DNA from: an uncultured Clostridia bacterium
GTDB taxonomy: Bacteria > Bacillota > Clostridia > UBA1381
Assembly: GCA_944393255.1 (NCBI GenBank)
Contig: CALXZP010000024.1
Span: forward strand, 1 to 51,056
DNA: 51,056 nucleotides
Direction of reading: 5' to 3'
Position numbers and translations under genes: made by a program. Below are positions 25,409-34,431 of this stretch, piece after piece. Numbering within the stretch: the stretch's first letter is position 1; every line of letters begins with the position of its first letter. The notes under the pieces were generated by a model, which did not search any database, was not told the origin of the DNA, and was given only the letters and a program-made list of their open reading frames with translations.

Positions 25409-26962
25409 TCACTTTATATATACTGACGGCTCTCCCGTTTTCGTTCCCTCCGGTATATTGTACAGGATAACGCCTATATCCACATTTGCGTCGGTAAACG
25501 TCGTTTGGGTGAACTCATGATACCACGGCACGGTCTGTCCGCCGTTCCCGAAGCTGTACTGCAGTCTTATCACATTCCCGTTAACATTGCTGAGACTGAC
25601 CTTGTGAAGCTCATACGACTCGCTTGAACCCTCGCCTATCTGCGTATTCATTGCGTTGTCAACTGCGTCTTTGTTGCTCTCAACAGAAACCTTTGAATAT
25701 TTCGAAGCTTGAGTCTTATACACACTGTAGTCATCTCCGGCTTCAAGACATGTGTAGCCGCTCTCTGTGTAACCGCTCACATCGGTACTGAATACGCCGC
25801 CGCTGATAAATAAGTTATCTGTACAGCCCTCGCCGGCGTATACGGCTTTTCCTTCATTTTTTCCGATAAACGTTCCGCCCGTGATGCTGATGCTGTTTAT
25901 TGAAGCGCTTTCATCACCGTTACGCAGTATCTTTTCAAAGCCGTAAATGCCCTCAAAGGTCCCGCCGGATATGCTTATATCCATTTTTCCTGCATATCCG
26001 CTGCCGGCTGCGGGCGTTCTGCCCGTTACCGCCAGCGCGGCGCCCGCAGTGCAAAAGCCGTCGCTCTGATCCGTTCCGGGTCTTATCGCAGCCATTTTGG
26101 ATGTTGAGACCAGAGCGCCGCCCGACACCGTAAGGCTTCCGGACGCGATCTCTACCGCAGTCGCTCCTCCGGTTATCGTACCGCCTGTTATCTCCGTTTT
26201 GCCCGGCTGTGGCAAATACATACCGACCGCAATTTCGCTTGTTATTTCGCCGCCGTTTATTGTTATCGACGTGTCCTCCTTGTCGGGAGTGCCGTTTCCG
26301 TATACTGCATTATAGTTTTCAGACTTTACTGTTCCGCCATTCATCGTGAACGTTCCTCCGTCTACAACGAATACTCCTCCATCGTATCCGTCAACCACGG
26401 AACTGCTGCCGTTTATTGTGAAGCTTCCTCCGTCTACTTTAACTGCTTCTACATTTTTCCCAACGCTTTTGATCGACGCATTTTTGACCGTCAGCTCGCC
26501 CTCGCACGTGATAGTGCTGTAAGTATCTTTGGCATTGCTTTGTACCACAGCCCCGTCCTTGACGGTCACGCTGCCTGTTTTATGGATAGCTATTGCATTA
26601 TAGTCGGCAATCAGGCTGCCCTCCCCGGTTATAGTCAGCAGAGAGTTACTACCCGAAGTTTGCAGATAAAAAGGACCAATATCCGCCGTATGTCCGTTCA
26701 GATCGATAGTTACTCCGCCGACAACCTTGTATTTCGGTTCAGGTAAAGCTGCTGTGTTTTCATAGTCCTTTAACATTACGACTGTGTCCCCATCAAACGC
26801 CGAATTCAATGCAGCGAAAACAGATGCATAAAACATTTCCGTACCGTTCGGCTTTACGATCTTCGCACCGTCTCCTTCCGCTGCAAAAGCCGCCGCTCCC
26901 GGCGCCGCTGCTGCCAAGACCGCCGCCGTAAGAGCGGCGGCGGCTCTTTTTCCGATTTTCAT
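25409..26962 (-). CDS. Secreted beta-helix-like surface protein
   Basis: A 517-residue exported protein. Residues 1-28 are a signal peptide (MKIGKRAAAALTAAVLAAAA ... AFA). A module with FAALNSAFDGDTVVMLKDY and VTIDLNGHTAD follows, then many repeats of the type GGSFTINGSS, GGTFTMNGGTV, GGEITSEIAV, GGTITGGAT and GGTFIGKN. The spacing fits a right-handed parallel beta-helix. The last 100 residues form a different, non-repeat domain with no anchor motif. I chose the ATG at 26962, with AAGGAGG 9 bases upstream; the frame extends to 27064 over the promoter. It is likely a surface or released carbohydrate-binding or adhesin-like protein, with no visible catalytic site. A consensus promoter drives it, divergent from an Xre regulator. 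Confidence 0.8.
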   Translation of the reverse strand: MKIGKRAAAALTAAVLAAAAPGAAAFAAEGDGAKIVKPNGTEMFYASVFAALNSAFDGDTVVMLKDYENTAALPEPKYKVVGGVTIDLNGHTADIGPFYLQTSGSNSLLTITGEGSLIADYNAIAIHKTGSVTVKDGAVVQSNAKDTYSTITCEGELTVKNASIKSVGKNVEAVKVDGGSFTINGSSSVVDGYDGGVFVVDGGTFTMNGGTVKSENYNAVYGNGTPDKEDTSITINGGEITSEIAVGMYLPQPGKTEITGGTITGGATAVEIASGSLTVSGGALVSTSKMAAIRPGTDQSDGFCTAGAALAVTGRTPAAGSGYAGKMDISISGGTFEGIYGFEKILRNGDESASINSISITGGTFIGKNEGKAVYAGEGCTDNLFISGGVFSTDVSGYTESGYTCLEAGDDYSVYKTQASKYSKVSVESNKDAVDNAMNTQIGEGSSESYELHKVSLSNVNGNVIRLQYSFGNGGQTVPWYHEFTQTTFTDANVDIGVILYNIPEGTKTGEPSVYIK

Positions 26963-27023
26963 TTTCTTTATCCTCCTTGTCATATTTTGTGTATACTTGC
27001 GTTTTTTACCGCCGTATAAGACT

Positions 27024-27052
27024 ATTATATATCTTTTTATTTGAATTGTCAA
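27024..27052 (-). promoter_or_regulatory. Consensus sigma-A promoter for the beta-helix gene
   Basis: On the minus strand a perfect TTGACA (27047-27052), 17 bases, and a perfect TATAAT (27024-27029). It should be strong unless repressed. The adjacent dyad at 27054-27086 abuts its -35 box. Confidence 0.85.
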
Positions 27053-27053
27053 T

Positions 27054-27086
27054 ACTATAGGCACTATTTTAATTAGTGTTTATAGT
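27054..27086. promoter_or_regulatory. Dyad between divergent promoters, candidate operator
   Basis: ACTATAGGCACTA (27054-27066) and TAGTGTTTATAGT (27074-27086) are inverted copies with 11 of 13 matches around a 7-base spacer. The dyad lies exactly between the two -35 boxes. A likely ligand is the Xre-type protein encoded by the rightward gene. This is inference from position and symmetry. Confidence 0.55.
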
Positions 27087-27089
27087 ATA

Positions 27090-27118
27090 TTGATAAGCCA
27101 TGTTAACGGCTATATAAT
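27090..27118 (+). promoter_or_regulatory. Sigma-A promoter for the xre gene
   Basis: TTGATA (27090-27095), 17 bases, TATAAT (27113-27118). The transcript would start about 25 bases before the ATG. Confidence 0.75.
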
Positions 27119-27151
27119 CAATAGTAATAATTTTATGGAGGTCATTGCTGT

Positions 27152-27508
27152 ATGGAAAGCATTTCGGAGCTGTTTGGGAACAGGGTACGGGAATACCGTT
27201 CACTGCGCGGTTTGAGCCAGGAACAGCTTGCTCTGAGAGCAAATATAAACGTATCCTTTTTGGGACAGATAGAGAGGGGCGGCAAAAAACCGACTATAGA
27301 CACTATAGACAAGCTGCTTACCGCGCTCGATGTGAAATATGCCGAGTTTTTCGACTTTGACTCTGACGCAGGAAGTCAGAAAAGCACCGATCTCATCGAT
27401 AAGATCACATATGAGCTGCAAATGCGCACGAGCGGCGAACAGCAGCTTGTATACGACATAATGAGAAGGATATTCATATATAACGACTTTACCGTTCAGA
27501 GCAAATAA
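27152..27508 (+). CDS. Xre-family HTH transcriptional regulator
   Basis: A 118-residue protein with an N-terminal Cro/C1-type helix-turn-helix at about 8-62: FGNRVREYRSLRGLSQEQLA, LRANINVSFLGQIERGGKKP, TIDTIDKLLTALDVK. A short C-terminal region of about 50 residues is helical (YELQMRTSGEQQLVYDIMRR) and may dimerise. There is no sensor or peptidase domain. GGAGG lies upstream of the ATG. Its divergent position and the dyad between the promoters suggest it controls the beta-helix/small-protein operon and itself. It could also act on the permease gene downstream. Confidence 0.9.
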   Translation: MESISELFGNRVREYRSLRGLSQEQLALRANINVSFLGQIERGGKKPTIDTIDKLLTALDVKYAEFFDFDSDAGSQKSTDLIDKITYELQMRTSGEQQLVYDIMRRIFIYNDFTVQSK

Positions 27509-27585
27509 AAAAAGCTTCATCCCATGCGCATAAGGAAGCGGAGCGGGACTTATGGATATGTTTTCGACAAATTTTGAATAAACTA

Positions 27586-27614
27586 TTTACAAAAATGCGT
27601 TTTTATATTAAAAT
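27586..27614 (+). promoter_or_regulatory. Probable sigma-A promoter for the NCS2 permease
   Basis: TTTACA (27586-27591), 17 bases, TAAAAT (27609-27614), in an AT-rich stretch between xre and the permease. Confidence 0.55.
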
Positions 27615-27627
27615 ATATTTAAAGTCC

Positions 27628-27646
27628 GATATGGATCATCCATATC
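27628..27646 (+). promoter_or_regulatory. Perfect 19-base palindrome in the permease leader
   Basis: GATATGGAT, C, ATCCATATC lies between the -10 box and the ribosome binding site (AAAGGAG at about 27651). It can be a DNA operator just after the transcription start or an RNA hairpin. The half-site ATGGATATG also appears once upstream at about 27552. Confidence 0.55.
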
Positions 27647-27666
27647 AAGCAAAAGGAGTTATTCAC

Positions 27667-29085
27667 ATGAAGAGAACTAAAGGTTTAGATCCGGCGGTAT
27701 ATGATTTTGATAAGAAACTGCCTTGGCTTCAAGCCATACCGCTCGGGCTGCAGCACGTGCTTGCTATGTTTGTAAGCAACCTCACCCCTCTTATAGTTAT
27801 AGGCGGGGCATGCGGGATCGCGGCGGGCGATCCGCTTCAGATAAGTCTGCTTCAAAACGCCATGTTTATCGCAGGCGTCGTCACGCTTATCCAGCTTTTT
27901 GCCATCGGCCCTGTGGGCGGAAAAGTGCCGATCATCATGGGTACCTCGTCCGGCTTTATCGGAGTTTTTTCATCTGTGGCAAAAACTATGGGCTCAGGTG
28001 TGATCGCGTACGGCGCGATGATGGCGGCGTCGTTTCTGGGCGGTCTATTTGAAGGCGTTCTGGGATTTTTCTTAAAGCCACTAAGACGGTTCTTTCCGTC
28101 TATCGTGACCGGAACAGTCGTCCTTTCCATAGGTCTTTCACTCATATCCGTAGGAATAAATTCGTTCGGCGGAGGCGATAAAGCGGCGGATTTCGGTTCT
28201 ATGGAGAATATTCTTCTCGCAGTGTTCGTGCTTGTCGTTATCCTCGTATGCAAGCACTGGGGCAAGGGAATAGTGAGCACATCCGCAATACTTATAGGCA
28301 TACTTGCCGGGTACATAGCCGCCGTTGTTATGGGTATGGTCCTTCCGAATACGGTAACGGTTGACGGACAGGAGGTCACAAAGGCATGGGTGCTCAACTG
28401 GTCGAAGGTCGCGGAAGCTTCATGGTTTTCGGTGCCCAAGCTTATGCCGGTCAAATTTGTTTTTGATCTGCGCGCAATTCTTCCCGTTATGGTCATGTTT
28501 ATCGTGACCGCAGTAGAGACCGTGGGCGATATTTCCGGCGTTACGGAAGGCGGTATGAACAGGGAGGCAACGGACAAGGAGCTTTCCGGCGGCGTTATCT
28601 GCGACGGTTTGGGGTCTTCGCTTGCAGCTGTTTTCGGTGTTCTTCCAAACACGTCGTTCTCCCAGAATGTCGGTCTTGTAACGATGACCAAGGTCGTAAA
28701 CAAGTGGGCGCTTTCATGCGGCGCTTTCTTCCTGATACTCAGCGGGCTTGTCCCGAAGATCGGAGCGGCGGTATCGATAATGCCGCAGGCGGTGCTCGGC
28801 GGCGCGATGGTGATGATGTTCTCATCGATAGTTGTGAGCGGTATCCAGCTTATAATGAAAGGGCCTATGACGGCTCGCAATCTCACGATCATATCGGTCG
28901 CGCTCGGCGTTGGATACGGAATGGGAGCAAATCCGAACATCCTCGCAAACGCGCCCCAGTTCGTTCAGCTCATATTCGGCGGCTCGGGAATAGTTCCGGC
29001 TGCATTCGTAGCTATCCTGCTGAACATAGTTCTGCCGAAAAACAAAGATGACGAAAAACCGGAAAAGAAGATCTCAGAGATATAA
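27667..29085 (+). CDS. NCS2-family nucleobase permease (uracil/xanthine type)
   Basis: A membrane symporter of 472 residues with 12-14 hydrophobic segments, importing a purine or pyrimidine base with protons. The start KLPWLQAIPLGLQHVLAMF is the family signature, followed by IMGTSSGFIG, GSVIAYGAMM-like segments and VTAVETVGDISGVTEGGMNR with the substrate-site Glu. GVLPNTSFSQNVGLV in segment 10 resembles xanthine/uric acid permeases of the PbuX/UacT group more than UraA. I chose the ATG at 27667, with AAAGGAG 8 bases upstream; an in-frame extension to 27574 overlaps the promoter. No purine riboswitch is visible in the leader. Confidence 0.92.
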   Translation: MKRTKGLDPAVYDFDKKLPWLQAIPLGLQHVLAMFVSNLTPLIVIGGACGIAAGDPLQISLLQNAMFIAGVVTLIQLFAIGPVGGKVPIIMGTSSGFIGVFSSVAKTMGSGVIAYGAMMAASFLGGLFEGVLGFFLKPLRRFFPSIVTGTVVLSIGLSLISVGINSFGGGDKAADFGSMENILLAVFVLVVILVCKHWGKGIVSTSAILIGILAGYIAAVVMGMVLPNTVTVDGQEVTKAWVLNWSKVAEASWFSVPKLMPVKFVFDLRAILPVMVMFIVTAVETVGDISGVTEGGMNREATDKELSGGVICDGLGSSLAAVFGVLPNTSFSQNVGLVTMTKVVNKWALSCGAFFLILSGLVPKIGAAVSIMPQAVLGGAMVMMFSSIVVSGIQLIMKGPMTARNLTIISVALGVGYGMGANPNILANAPQFVQLIFGGSGIVPAAFVAILLNIVLPKNKDDEKPEKKISEI

Positions 29086-29124
29086 AAAAATCAAGCCGCG
29101 CATATTGCGCGGCTTGATTTTTTT
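29084..29124. terminator. Bidirectional terminator between the permease and prsA-like genes
   Basis: A perfect 11-bp stem (TCAAGCCGCGC and GCGCGGCTTGA, loop ATATT) is flanked by seven A on the left and seven T on the right, so it works for both convergent genes. Confidence 0.9.
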
Positions 29125-29130
29125 ATCCGA

Positions 29131-30207
29131 TCATTCGGCAGCCGTGGTATCGTCCGCCGCCGGCTCCGGAGTTACCATGTCCTCCTCAGTGAAGCCGTTT
29201 ATAACATCCTCGTTTACAGTTACGGTTATGCCGTGCTGGCTGCAAAGCTCCTCAAGCTTTGTCTCCTTCTGCTTGCTGTCGTAAGCAGTCGTTACCGACG
29301 TCTTATTGTCTGTGAACCACTGCTCGAACTGGGCTTCCTCAGCCGAGAAAGGCAGTCTCTGTATGATATGGTAGCCGTAATCCGACTTGCATATCCCGAA
29401 CTCGCCCGGCTGCAGGCTCTTTACACAATCCTCAAATTCCTGCACCATGTCGCCGTCGGTAAATATATATCCGTCCGGATTGGACTCCGAGCCGGGGTCT
29501 GTGGAATACTCGGCGATCATCGCGTCAAAGTCCTCTCCGCCCTTCGCTCTTTCAAGCAGCGAATTTGCGAGCTCCTCGCCTGCAAGCTCCGGCTCGGCCG
29601 AAGCAGTTTCCGCAGCGGCCTCCGTTGCAGTCTCGTCCGCTGTACCTTCCTCTCCGGCAGCATCGCCGGCCGCTTCTTCCGTCGCTTCCTCTGAAGCCTC
29701 CTCTATAAGGATATGCTTAGCCCTGTAATAATTATCTGCAAAGTATGTTTTCAGCTCATCGTCCGTCGGCTCCGCCGCTTCCTCATCGAACTGATCCATC
29801 ACCTTTGTCTGGTATGCGCTAGCCGTGAACAGAGCCTCGAGAAATTCCATGCTTGAACCGGCCTTTTTGAGATAGTCCTTATACGCACTGAGACCGCCGC
29901 CCTGCTGAGCGTATGAAGCCTTCATCTGAACAACGCTCTCGCGGTCCTCGTCCGTCAGCTCCAGACCCATAGCCTGACCTACGGCTCCGTACTTGAGCGT
30001 ATCCTCGATCTGATCCGCAATCATATCCCTTGCCATCTCAAATTCATAGCCGTAGCTTACATATTGCGAAGCAAGCACCGATATATCGCCCATAGTGACT
30101 TTCGTGTCGCCTATCTGCATAGCCGTTTCCTTAGCCGCAGAATTGCCGCATCCGCCGAGAAGCATAGCTCCCGCTGTGAGCACTGCCAACAAACCTGTCT
30201 TTTTCAT
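29131..30207 (-). CDS. PrsA-like parvulin-domain foldase lipoprotein
   Basis: An extracytoplasmic lipoprotein of 358 residues that would help fold secreted proteins. The signal peptide ends in a lipobox (LGGC, Cys20). A SurA/PrsA-type N-terminal helical region covers about 30-150. The parvulin domain begins AKHILIEEA at about 163 and ends with SDYGYHIIQRLPF. Within the domain, residues about 171-208 are a Glu/Ala/Thr-rich low-complexity insertion. The C-terminus is acidic. It has its own promoter and shares a bidirectional terminator with the permease. With the cyclophilin lipoprotein it gives this cell at least two surface prolyl isomerases. Confidence 0.9.
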   Translation of the reverse strand: MKKTGLLAVLTAGAMLLGGCGNSAAKETAMQIGDTKVTMGDISVLASQYVSYGYEFEMARDMIADQIEDTLKYGAVGQAMGLELTDEDRESVVQMKASYAQQGGGLSAYKDYLKKAGSSMEFLEALFTASAYQTKVMDQFDEEAAEPTDDELKTYFADNYYRAKHILIEEASEEATEEAAGDAAGEEGTADETATEAAAETASAEPELAGEELANSLLERAKGGEDFDAMIAEYSTDPGSESNPDGYIFTDGDMVQEFEDCVKSLQPGEFGICKSDYGYHIIQRLPFSAEEAQFEQWFTDNKTSVTTAYDSKQKETKLEELCSQHGITVTVNEDVINGFTEEDMVTPEPAADDTTAAE

Positions 30208-30303
30208 AACTGAAATCTACTCCTTTATCCCTTGCGCGGATACCGTTCAAGACCTGACCGGCTCTATCCGTGCAAATGTTATATTATTATAAATACAAAA
30301 ACT

Positions 30304-30332
30304 ATTATACATCATTTTGCACCATTTTGCAA
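30304..30332 (-). promoter_or_regulatory. Sigma-A promoter for the prsA-like gene
   Basis: On the minus strand TTGCAA (30327-30332), 17 bases, TATAAT (30304-30309). The -35 box lies inside the last codons of mfd, so the promoter is separate from the large upstream operon. Confidence 0.75.
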
Positions 30333-33300
30333 TTCATTTATTAAATTTAACAAATTATTAATAAATTCAAGCGGTTTTTTGTCGCTTTCTCTCATGGTTA
30401 TCCGTACCGACGGCACGTCGCCCGACAGCAGCTTTACCCTCGACGGGTACGCGTTGTCAAGCCCGAACACAAGCCCAGGCGTTACCCTGCCGTTTTCAAA
30501 CCGCAGGGTGACCGTTCTGTTCTTCTCGGTTATCTCCGTACAGCCCGCGTCCCTTGCCGGGATCTTAACGGCGGCGACCGCGATTATATTATTAACCGGC
30601 GCAGGCGGCTCGCCGTAGCGGTCGATAAGCTCGTCGCGGATCTCAAACTCGTCCTCCTCGGTCTCGATAGCGGCTATCTTTTTATACATGTCTATCCGCT
30701 GATCTGCCGACGGGATGTAGCTTTCCGGGATATATGCGTTCACGCTTATATCTATTACCGTATCCTCCGCCCTGCCCGCGCTTATTCCCTTAGCCTCGTC
30801 TATGCTCTCGCGCAGGATACGGCAGTACATGTCGTATCCGACATTGTCCATATGCCCGTGCTGCTCGGAGCCGAGTATATTCCCCGCGCCGCGTATCTCA
30901 AGATCGCGCATGGCTATCTTGAAGCCCGACCCGAACTCTGTAAACTCCCTTATCGCGCTCAGCCGCTTCTGAGCTACGTCCGAAAGTACCTTGTCGCGTT
31001 TATACATCAGATACGCGTACGCCAGCCTGTTCGACCTGCCGACGCGACCGCGCAGCTGATACAGCTGGGCAAGCCCCATCCTGTCGGCATTCTCGATTAT
31101 TATCGTATTCGCGTTCGGGATATCAAGACCCGTTTCGATTATCGTCGTGCACACGAGCACCTGCGTATGACCGCTTACCATGTCATACATTATATCCTCA
31201 AGCTGGGATTCGTCCATCTTGCCGTGACCGACCGCTACGTTTATATCAGGGAAATGCTCCTTTATCCACGCCGCCCTGCTGTATATGTCCGTAACGCGGT
31301 TATGCAGATAGAACACCTGCCCGCCCCTGGCAAGCTCGTTTCTTATCGCGTCGAGTATCACCGCCCGGTTCTCCTCCAGCACGTACGTCTGAACGGGATA
31401 TCGGTTCATCGGCGGCTGTGTGAGCACGCTCATATCCCTTACGGTCGTCATTGCCATATGCAGCGTACGGGGTATCGGAGTTGCGGTCATGGTCAGTACA
31501 TCTACATTCGTTTTCAGCTCCTTGAGCCGTTCCTTGTGCGCCACGCCGAATCTCTGCTCCTCGTCCACGATGAGCAGACCGAGATCCTTGAATTTAACGT
31601 CCTTGGAAAGCAGGCGGTGCGTGCCTATCACTATATCTATCCTGCCGTCCCTGAGCTTTTTAAGTATCTCCGTCTGTTCCTTTGCCGTCCTGAACCGGGA
31701 GAGCATTTCCACATTGACCGGGAAGTCCGCCATGCGTCCGGCAAACGTCTCATAATGCTGCATGGCAAGGATCGTTGTCGGGCACAGATACACCACCTGC
31801 TTGGAATCGCACACCGCCTTGAACGCGGCTCTGAGCGCGACCTCGGTCTTTCCGAAGCCGACGTCGCCGCAGAGCAGTCTGTCCATGGGTCTCGGCTTTT
31901 CCATGTCCTCCTTGACCTCTTCTATCGACCTCAGCTGATCCTCCGTTTCGTTGTATTCAAAGGTGTCCTCAAAGTCCCGCTGCCACGGCGTATCTTCGGA
32001 AAACGCATAGCCCTGCATGTTTTCGCGCTCGGCGTACAGCCTTATAAGCTCCTTTGCGAGCCTGTCGGTGGACTCCTTTACCCTTTTCTTTGTCCTGTTC
32101 CATTCGCGTCCGCCGAGACGGTTCAGCTTTACCGTTTTGCTTTCCGACGAGCCGCCGTATTTATACAATAAATTCAGCTGATCGACCGGAACGTAGAGCA
32201 TATCCGTTCCCTGATAGCGTATTTTAAGATAATCCTTGGATATACCACCAACGGTCATCTTCTGCGTTCCCGTATATTCGCCCACGCCGTGCGATACGTG
32301 CACCACATAGTCGCCGGGGCTTATATCGTTATACGACCTTATCCTGTCAGCGTTCTCGGTCTTGCGCCGCTCCTTCGACCTTCGCGATTCGAATATCTCG
32401 CGCTCCGATACGAGAGCAAATTTCAGCTCCGGATATTCAAACCCGTTCGACTGGCTGCCGCGTATCACGACCGTTTCGCCGCGCTCAAAGCTGCCGTCCT
32501 CCGATATCCTCGCTCTTATCCCGCGCTCGTTGAACACGCCGCAGAGGTTCTTCGCCCTTCCGGATGTAGCGGCGAGCACCGCGACCGTATACCCATCGCG
32601 CTGCCACTTGGAAAGATCCTCGAAAAGGTATTCCAGCTTGCCGTGGAACGACACGGTCGTTTTGGTCAGAAACGATTCGAGATGACGGAATTTAAAATCG
32701 TTTTTCGTATGCGAAAGTATCTCGAGCGCTATCATCCTCATGCCCGAAAGCTGCGATATTATCTCCGCACTGTCCTTATAATACTCCGTTTTCATATCGC
32801 CTATCACGTTTTTGAGCCTCAGCTCAGCTACCGCCTCGCCGCGCTCCCACAAAAACGTTTTCATCCGCTCCGATATGCGCTTCGGGTCTATCACGAACGC
32901 CGCATCCTCCGCTGTGAAATAGTCGAGCAGCGTAGGTATCCTGCCGTAGATCAGAGATACGTATTTATCCATCGCCGGGAAACGCCGCTGCTCCCTGAAC
33001 GCCTCCGCATCTGCGCTCAGGTTTTGTATATACTCCTCCGAAACGTTCTTTCTGCGCTGCGCGTTTTTAACGCGCCGTTCAAGCTCAAGTATGATCTCGC
33101 CGCGCCTCTCCTCGGAGAAGAGCGCCTCCGTTACCGGGATGATCCGCATGCTTTCGGCGTTCTCCACCGCCCTCTGCGAATACGCGTCGAACGTCCTTAT
33201 CGAATCCACCTCGTCGTCCCAGAACTCTATACGGCAGGGCAGCTCGCTGTTCGGCGTGAAAACGTCTATTATCCCGCCGCGCGCCGCGAACTGTCCCGGT

Positions 33301-33794
33301 CCCTCTATCATGTCCTCGCGCTTATAGCCCATCTCCGTAAGCTCCGATACAAGCTTTTCGGGATCGCGGACGTCGCCGGGTCTGAGGCTTATTACGCTGC
33401 GGCAGAACCTCGTCCTGTCCGCCGTATACGTCATGAGCGCGTCTATAGATGCGACCGCGATAACGCCCTTTCTTTCTGAGAGCGCGTCCAGCGCGGAAAG
33501 GCGTGCATTTTCATTTGCACGCCCCATAGTCTCTATATTGTAAAACACGTATTCCTTTGACGGGAACACCACCACGTCGTCCGCATACAGGCTCAGGTCG
33601 GAGGCAGCCGAACGCGCCTCCATATCCGAATACGTTACGACCAGCGCATTGCCTCCGGCTTCCGCAGCCGCAGCCGCTATCAGCTGCGGCTGCGCCGGGC
33701 CTACTACGCCCGACACAGACATAGGAGTCTTGTCAAGATTTTTTATTATCCCCTCATACGGACGGTATCCCCTGAGAAAGTTTTTGAGATCCAA
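30312..33794 (-). CDS. mfd: Transcription-repair coupling factor
   Basis: A DNA translocase that removes RNA polymerase stalled at lesions and recruits UvrA. At about 1160 residues it is full length. The UvrB-like N-terminal region is followed by the RNA-polymerase-interaction domain (GDYVVHVSHGVGEYTG), the helicase core with Walker A LCGDVGFGKTEVALRAAF and the DEEQ box LLIVDEEQRFGVAHKE, motif VI (GLAQLYQLRGRVGRS), and the TRCF C-terminal domain (YIPSADQRIDMYKKIA). I chose the TTG at 33794, with AAAGGA 10 bases upstream. A TTG at 33821 has no ribosome binding site. It is the last gene of the rimP-to-mfd operon, after pth as in Bacillus. Confidence 0.97.
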   Translation of the reverse strand: MDLKNFLRGYRPYEGIIKNLDKTPMSVSGVVGPAQPQLIAAAAAEAGGNALVVTYSDMEARSAASDLSLYADDVVVFPSKEYVFYNIETMGRANENARLSALDALSERKGVIAVASIDALMTYTADRTRFCRSVISLRPGDVRDPEKLVSELTEMGYKREDMIEGPGQFAARGGIIDVFTPNSELPCRIEFWDDEVDSIRTFDAYSQRAVENAESMRIIPVTEALFSEERRGEIILELERRVKNAQRRKNVSEEYIQNLSADAEAFREQRRFPAMDKYVSLIYGRIPTLLDYFTAEDAAFVIDPKRISERMKTFLWERGEAVAELRLKNVIGDMKTEYYKDSAEIISQLSGMRMIALEILSHTKNDFKFRHLESFLTKTTVSFHGKLEYLFEDLSKWQRDGYTVAVLAATSGRAKNLCGVFNERGIRARISEDGSFERGETVVIRGSQSNGFEYPELKFALVSEREIFESRRSKERRKTENADRIRSYNDISPGDYVVHVSHGVGEYTGTQKMTVGGISKDYLKIRYQGTDMLYVPVDQLNLLYKYGGSSESKTVKLNRLGGREWNRTKKRVKESTDRLAKELIRLYAERENMQGYAFSEDTPWQRDFEDTFEYNETEDQLRSIEEVKEDMEKPRPMDRLLCGDVGFGKTEVALRAAFKAVCDSKQVVYLCPTTILAMQHYETFAGRMADFPVNVEMLSRFRTAKEQTEILKKLRDGRIDIVIGTHRLLSKDVKFKDLGLLIVDEEQRFGVAHKERLKELKTNVDVLTMTATPIPRTLHMAMTTVRDMSVLTQPPMNRYPVQTYVLEENRAVILDAIRNELARGGQVFYLHNRVTDIYSRAAWIKEHFPDINVAVGHGKMDESQLEDIMYDMVSGHTQVLVCTTIIETGLDIPNANTIIIENADRMGLAQLYQLRGRVGRSNRLAYAYLMYKRDKVLSDVAQKRLSAIREFTEFGSGFKIAMRDLEIRGAGNILGSEQHGHMDNVGYDMYCRILRESIDEAKGISAGRAEDTVIDISVNAYIPESYIPSADQRIDMYKKIAAIETEEDEFEIRDELIDRYGEPPAPVNNIIAVAAVKIPARDAGCTEITEKNRTVTLRFENGRVTPGLVFGLDNAYPSRVKLLSGDVPSVRITMRESDKKPLEFINNLLNLINELQNGAK

Positions 33795-33834
33795 ATCTAC
33801 CCATTCCTTTCCGCCGTTCAAGCCCGGGCGCGGC

Positions 33835-34401
33835 TCAATTGAACTTATTCATGGCAGACTGCGTTCCGCGGAGAACTATCTCGCTTACGGCCTTATATGC
33901 TTTTACTATAGCCTCCTCAAGCACCGGTATCTCCTCTTTCGCGAACCTGCCGAGCACATAATCCGCAAGCTCATACCCGCTGTGCTCCGGCTGTCCCACG
34001 CCTATCCTTACGCGCGTGAATTCATCCGAGCCGAGACGGTATATTATCGATTTGAGACCGTTGTGCCCTCCTGCGCTGCCCTTCGCCCTTATCCTTATCC
34101 TGCCGGCCGGCAGCGCTATATCATCGCTTATCACAATAATATTCCCGACAGGTATTTTATAGAACGACGCAAATTCCTCAACGCTTTCGCCGCTCAAATT
34201 CATATAAGTCTGCGGCTTCGCAAGGAACACCCGCTCGCCGCCTATCTCACACTCGCCGTACAATGCCTTGAACTTAAGCTTTTTTATCTTTGCCCCCAGC
34301 TCTTCCGCAATATAGTCTATCGTGTGAAAGCCTATATTATGCCTCGTCATTTCATACCGGCTGCCCGGATTGCCGAGACCCGCTACAAGATACATATCCA
34401 T
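33835..34401 (-). CDS. pth: Peptidyl-tRNA hydrolase
   Basis: Releases peptides from prematurely dropped peptidyl-tRNA. The 188 residues match the family: LVAGLGNPGSRYEMTRHNIGF with the catalytic His, FLAKPQTYMNLSGESV, and VISDDIALPAGRIRIRAKGS with the conserved Asp, followed by GGHNGLKSII. It lies 30 bases after glmU and 40 bases before the mfd start, the same glmU-pth-mfd order as in Bacillus without prs and ctc. Confidence 0.97.
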   Translation of the reverse strand: MDMYLVAGLGNPGSRYEMTRHNIGFHTIDYIAEELGAKIKKLKFKALYGECEIGGERVFLAKPQTYMNLSGESVEEFASFYKIPVGNIIVISDDIALPAGRIRIRAKGSAGGHNGLKSIIYRLGSDEFTRVRIGVGQPEHSGYELADYVLGRFAKEEIPVLEEAIVKAYKAVSEIVLRGTQSAMNKFN

Positions 34402-34431
34402 ACCTCCGGTCTTATATCGGTGAATGATGAT

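Noticed and set aside
27509..27666. Purine riboswitch before the NCS2 permease
   Set aside because: The conserved loop sequences are absent, and most of this stretch is upstream of the predicted transcription start.
30852..32171. 439-codon plus-strand frame opposite mfd
   Set aside because: Antisense shadow of mfd, whose helicase motifs are unmistakable.
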